A DNA stretch of 64,000 nucleotides, taken from JBNJFY01 sp051747265 (GTDB lineage: Bacteria; Bacteroidota; Rhodothermia; Balneolales; Balneolaceae). The position numbers were made by a program, and so were the translations under genes. The stretch covers positions 1 to 64,000 of the forward strand of contig JBNJFY010000007.1 of NCBI GenBank assembly GCA_051747265.1, read 5' to 3'. Positions within the stretch are counted from its first letter, which is position 1; the number at the start of each line of letters is the position of its first letter. The notes beneath the pieces were generated by a model. That model saw only the letters and a program-made list of their open reading frames with translations. It made no database searches and was not told where the DNA came from. Below are positions 61,003-64,000 of this stretch, piece after piece.

Positions 61003-64000
61003 ATGAAGCGATTATTAGCCCTAATACTAATATGTGGAATCACAGCGACCGGATGGGCGCAGGACTCCGAAAATGATAAAAACGAAAAGTGGGACGTCAA
61101 TAATCCCGGCTGGGAAACCAAACAGGTTACCTTCACCACCGATGAAGGTACCTGGATGAATCTGGATGTCAGCCCGGATGGACAGACCATCGTATTCGAT
61201 ATGATGGGTGACATCTACACCATGCCCGTTAGCGGTGGTAAAGCAACCCCATTACGCCAAGGAATGGCCTATGAAATTCAGCCGCGGTTCAGTCCAGACG
61301 GTTCTCAAATTTCCTTCACCAGTGATGCCGGAGGCGGCGACAACATCTGGGTGATGAATACCGATGGGTCCAATGCCCGACAGATCACCGATGAGAGCTT
61401 TCGCCTACTCAATAACGCGGTTTGGTCTCCCGAAGGAGACTATATCATCGCCAAGAAGCACTTTTCATCTACTCGTTCGTTGGGATCGGGGGAGTTGTGG
61501 TTGTACCACTTGTCCGGGGGATCCGGTATTCAGCTGGTCGAAAAGCCCAATGCTCAGCAAGATCTGGGTCAGCCGTTTGTATCACCGGAGGGCCGTTATG
61601 TGTATTTCAGTCAGGCGGTGTATCCGGGTGGATACTTCCAGTATAACAAAGATCCCAACAGCCAGATCTACGCGATCAATCGCTACGATCGAGAAACCGG
61701 TGAGATGGAGCGAATTACCGGTGGATCCGGGGGCGCAATTAGTCCCACCATTTCTCCGGATGGATCCAAAATGGCCTTTATTCGACGCGTCCGAACGAAA
61801 AGTGTGTTATACATTAAAGATCTGGAAAGTGGCGTTGAGCGTCCGGTCTATGATCAATTGAGCAAGGATCAACAGGAAGCTTGGGCCATATTTGGGCCGT
61901 ACACCAATTTCGACTGGATGCCCGATAGTGAACATCTGGTGTTTTATGCCCAAGGAAAGATCCACAAGTTGAATACGCAGTCGTTAGAATCAGAAATTAT
62001 TCCTTTTGAGGTTAACGCAAATCATGAAGTGGCCGAAACCGTAACCTTTCAGAATGATCCGGCCCCGGATACCTTTACGGCCAAAGCAATCCGACATGCC
62101 ATTACTTCACCGGCCGGCGAGCTCTTGGTCTTTAACGCAGCTGGTTACCTGTGGACAAAAAAGTTGCCCAATGGCACCCCCGAACGATTGACCGAGGGAG
62201 ATGCCTTGGAATTCGATCCAAGCTTTTCTAAAGACGGGGAAAAGCTGCTGTTCACCACGTGGAGTGATACCGAAAAGGGAAAGATCAAAGTAGCCGATCT
62301 GAGTCGCCGGCGTGTGCGCTTTGAAACGTTGACCGAAAAACCGGGCATTTACCGTGAACCACGTTTCTCCCCGGACGGATCCATGATTGTGTTCCGCAAA
62401 GAGGGCGGTAATTACCATCAGGGATTTGCCCATACCGAGAAACCTGGTATCTACACCATGACCGCCGAAGGGGATCAGGTTACCTTAGTTACCGAACGTG
62501 GTCAGGACGCTCGATTTAGCGCTGATGGGAAACGCATCTTCTTTGAAGGTGGTTCCTACCTGGACAACGCATTTGTTAGCGTAGATTTGAGTGGCAACGA
62601 CCAACGCACCTATTTCACCGGAAAGTACACCAACAACTTTGTGATCAGCCCGGATAATAAATGGGTGGCCTTTAATGAGCTGTTCAAAGTGTATGTGGCG
62701 CCCATGCCCAAAGCCGGTCAGGATATTACGCTGAACGCCAAAACCACGGCTATTCCTGTCGCTCAAGTAGCTGAAGATGCGGGGATTAGTCTGCATTGGT
62801 CAGGCGATAGCCGCAAGTTGCAGTGGACTTTAGGAGAAAAATACTACTCGGTCGGTCTGCAGCAGGCCTTTGATTTCATTGGCGGAAAAGTGGAGAGCGA
62901 CTTGCCCTTGGCCACCAAAGAGGGCACTGATATTGGGCTCTCGCTGGAGCACGACAAACCGGAGGGCGCTATTGCCTTCATAGGTGGTCGAGTAATCACC
63001 ATGGAAGGGGATAAGGTCATTGACAACGGTACGGTGGTTGTAGAAGGCAATCGCATTACCGCGGTTGGAGCCAACAATCAAGTAGAAATTCCCCGCAACG
63101 CCAAAGTAGTAGATATCAGCGGTAAAACCATCATGCCGGGTATCGTGGATGTGCACGCTCATATTGGAAATTTCCGACAAGGACAAAGTCCACAGCAGCA
63201 GTGGGAATACCTGGCCAATCTGGCTTATGGTGTGACTACCGCGCACGATCCATCCTCGAACACCGAGATGATCTTCTCGCAATCGGAGATGGTAAAAGCC
63301 GGGAATATGGTGGGACCGCGTATTTTCTCCACCGGCCGGATCCTGTATGGAGCCGATGCCGAATTTAAAGCAGAAATTAACAGTTTGGATGATGCCCGAT
63401 CCGCCATCCGACGTACCAAAGCGTTTGGCGCGTTTTCGGTGAAGAGCTACAATCAACCGCGCCGCGATCAGCGTCAGCAGGTGATTCAAGCCGCCCGGGA
63501 GTTGGGTATTCTGGTGATGCCCGAAGGCGGATCCACCTTTACCCACAACATGAGCATGATTCTGGATGGGCACACCGGCATCGAGCATAATATCCCCATC
63601 TATCCGGCCTACAAAGATGTTCAAACGGTGTGGAGCAATAGCGGCACCGGATACACGCCCACGCTGGTGGTTAATTACGGTAGTATCAGCGGGGAGTACT
63701 ACTGGTATCAGAATACCAAGGTGTGGGAGAAGGAGCGACTACTCAACTTCACCCCACGCTCTATTGTAGATGCTCGTTCGCGTCACCGTAAAATGGTGCC
63801 TCAGGAAGAATACGAGATGGGGCATTTCGAAAGCGCGGCCCTAGCCAAAGAGCTGTTCCGCAAAGGGGTGACCGTCAACTTGGGCGCCCACGGACAGCTG
63901 CAGGGCCTCGGTGCGCATTGGGAGCTGTGGATGTTCGAACAAGGCGGGATGACCAATCTGGAAGCCTTGCAAGTGGCCACCATCAACGGCGCCCAATATT
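61003..64000 (+). CDS. PD40-repeat amidohydrolase, partial (runs off the window)
   Basis: The frame from ATG 61003 is open to the last base, so at least 999 residues. Signal peptide ending GWAQDS, then a beta-propeller with TolB-like PD40 units (VSPDGQTIVF, FSPDGSQISF, ISPDGSKMAF, FSPDGSMIVF) over about residues 40-640. The second half is a composite-domain amidohydrolase: GKTIMPGIVDVHAHIG near 710 gives the HxH metal site, and GIEHN near 865 a further histidine. This is a common Bacteroidota family with a presumed exported hydrolase activity on peptides or polyamides; the substrate is unknown. The 3' end lies outside the window. Confidence 0.85.
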   Translation, partial: MKRLLALILICGITATGWAQDSENDKNEKWDVNNPGWETKQVTFTTDEGTWMNLDVSPDGQTIVFDMMGDIYTMPVSGGKATPLRQGMAYEIQPRFSPDGSQISFTSDAGGGDNIWVMNTDGSNARQITDESFRLLNNAVWSPEGDYIIAKKHFSSTRSLGSGELWLYHLSGGSGIQLVEKPNAQQDLGQPFVSPEGRYVYFSQAVYPGGYFQYNKDPNSQIYAINRYDRETGEMERITGGSGGAISPTISPDGSKMAFIRRVRTKSVLYIKDLESGVERPVYDQLSKDQQEAWAIFGPYTNFDWMPDSEHLVFYAQGKIHKLNTQSLESEIIPFEVNANHEVAETVTFQNDPAPDTFTAKAIRHAITSPAGELLVFNAAGYLWTKKLPNGTPERLTEGDALEFDPSFSKDGEKLLFTTWSDTEKGKIKVADLSRRRVRFETLTEKPGIYREPRFSPDGSMIVFRKEGGNYHQGFAHTEKPGIYTMTAEGDQVTLVTERGQDARFSADGKRIFFEGGSYLDNAFVSVDLSGNDQRTYFTGKYTNNFVISPDNKWVAFNELFKVYVAPMPKAGQDITLNAKTTAIPVAQVAEDAGISLHWSGDSRKLQWTLGEKYYSVGLQQAFDFIGGKVESDLPLATKEGTDIGLSLEHDKPEGAIAFIGGRVITMEGDKVIDNGTVVVEGNRITAVGANNQVEIPRNAKVVDISGKTIMPGIVDVHAHIGNFRQGQSPQQQWEYLANLAYGVTTAHDPSSNTEMIFSQSEMVKAGNMVGPRIFSTGRILYGADAEFKAEINSLDDARSAIRRTKAFGAFSVKSYNQPRRDQRQQVIQAARELGILVMPEGGSTFTHNMSMILDGHTGIEHNIPIYPAYKDVQTVWSNSGTGYTPTLVVNYGSISGEYYWYQNTKVWEKERLLNFTPRSIVDARSRHRKMVPQEEYEMGHFESAALAKELFRKGVTVNLGAHGQLQGLGAHWELWMFEQGGMTNLEALQVATINGAQY

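Overview
The window looks like chromosome of a member of the Bacteroidota/Chlorobi superphylum, most likely Balneolota or Rhodothermota. This is inferred from gene content: an xerC-hpf-hprK operon, HiPIP and DUF971 genes, CarboxypepD_reg and PD40-amidohydrolase proteins, a CrtC-type carotenoid gene and GAF-SpoIIE signalling. No rRNA or tRNA gene was seen, so the placement is tentative. No CRISPR array and no transposase were seen.

Region 1 (1-14,450) is accessory DNA. Every gene in it is on the minus strand. Most lie in units shaped like integron gene cassettes: one gene whose stop codon overlaps or sits next to an attC-like imperfect palindrome (RYYYAAC-type core, two unequal arms, GTTRRRY-type core). 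Six or seven such sites are visible (92-218, 3412-3551, 3791-3922, 7980-8120, 10625-10756, and longer variants at 6302-6543 and 9009-9253). Cassette genes are a HEPN-motif protein, a small lipoprotein, a DUF5615/DUF433 toxin-antitoxin pair, a KAP P-loop NTPase, a single-span membrane protein, a Ser/Thr protein kinase and a roughly 1,090-residue protein with an N-terminal PD-(D/E)XK-like motif. Several of these types are linked to defence elsewhere. No integron integrase is in the window, so this is a CALIN-type cluster or the left part of a larger integron. A roughly 320-bp repeat occurs three times. Two copies follow directly on the 3' ends of the ordinary genes fabH-like and bioB, and all three copies diverge right after GGTTA, at the expected cassette crossover. 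The stretch 2.8-5.1 kb is packed with further small palindromic repeats.

Region 2 (14,450-30,600) is core-like and less A+T-rich: bioB, a TrkH/TrkA potassium uptake pair, an esterase, an OmpR-type regulator, a CBS protein, M28 and M23 peptidases, the xerC-hpf-hprK operon, then a small cluster that may decorate carotenoids (GT2 glycosyltransferase, CrtC-like hydratase, acyltransferase), an O-methyltransferase and a GAF-SpoIIE phosphatase.

Region 3 (30,600-51,000) holds housekeeping and metabolic genes: THUMP-domain RNA methyltransferase, SlyD-like isomerase, CoA-binding protein, HiPIP, DUF971 protein, Ca2+-type P-type ATPase, SDR, aromatic amino acid decarboxylase, a tandem-AP2 protein, CrtI-like oxidoreductase, PstS-like protein, nitrilase, thioesterase, nitroreductase, TPR protein, class V aminotransferase and a PlpD-like patatin/beta-barrel protein.

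Region 4 (51,000-64,000) has small stress or hypothetical proteins, an M20 peptidase and flavin reductase in one operon with a STAS protein and an anti-sigma ATPase fused to a GNAT domain, an EamA transporter, a PAS-HisKA_2 sensor kinase, a histidine phosphatase, and a PD40-amidohydrolase that runs off the right edge. Two MITE-like inverted-repeat elements (37,819-38,022 and 58,272-58,433) sit between genes.
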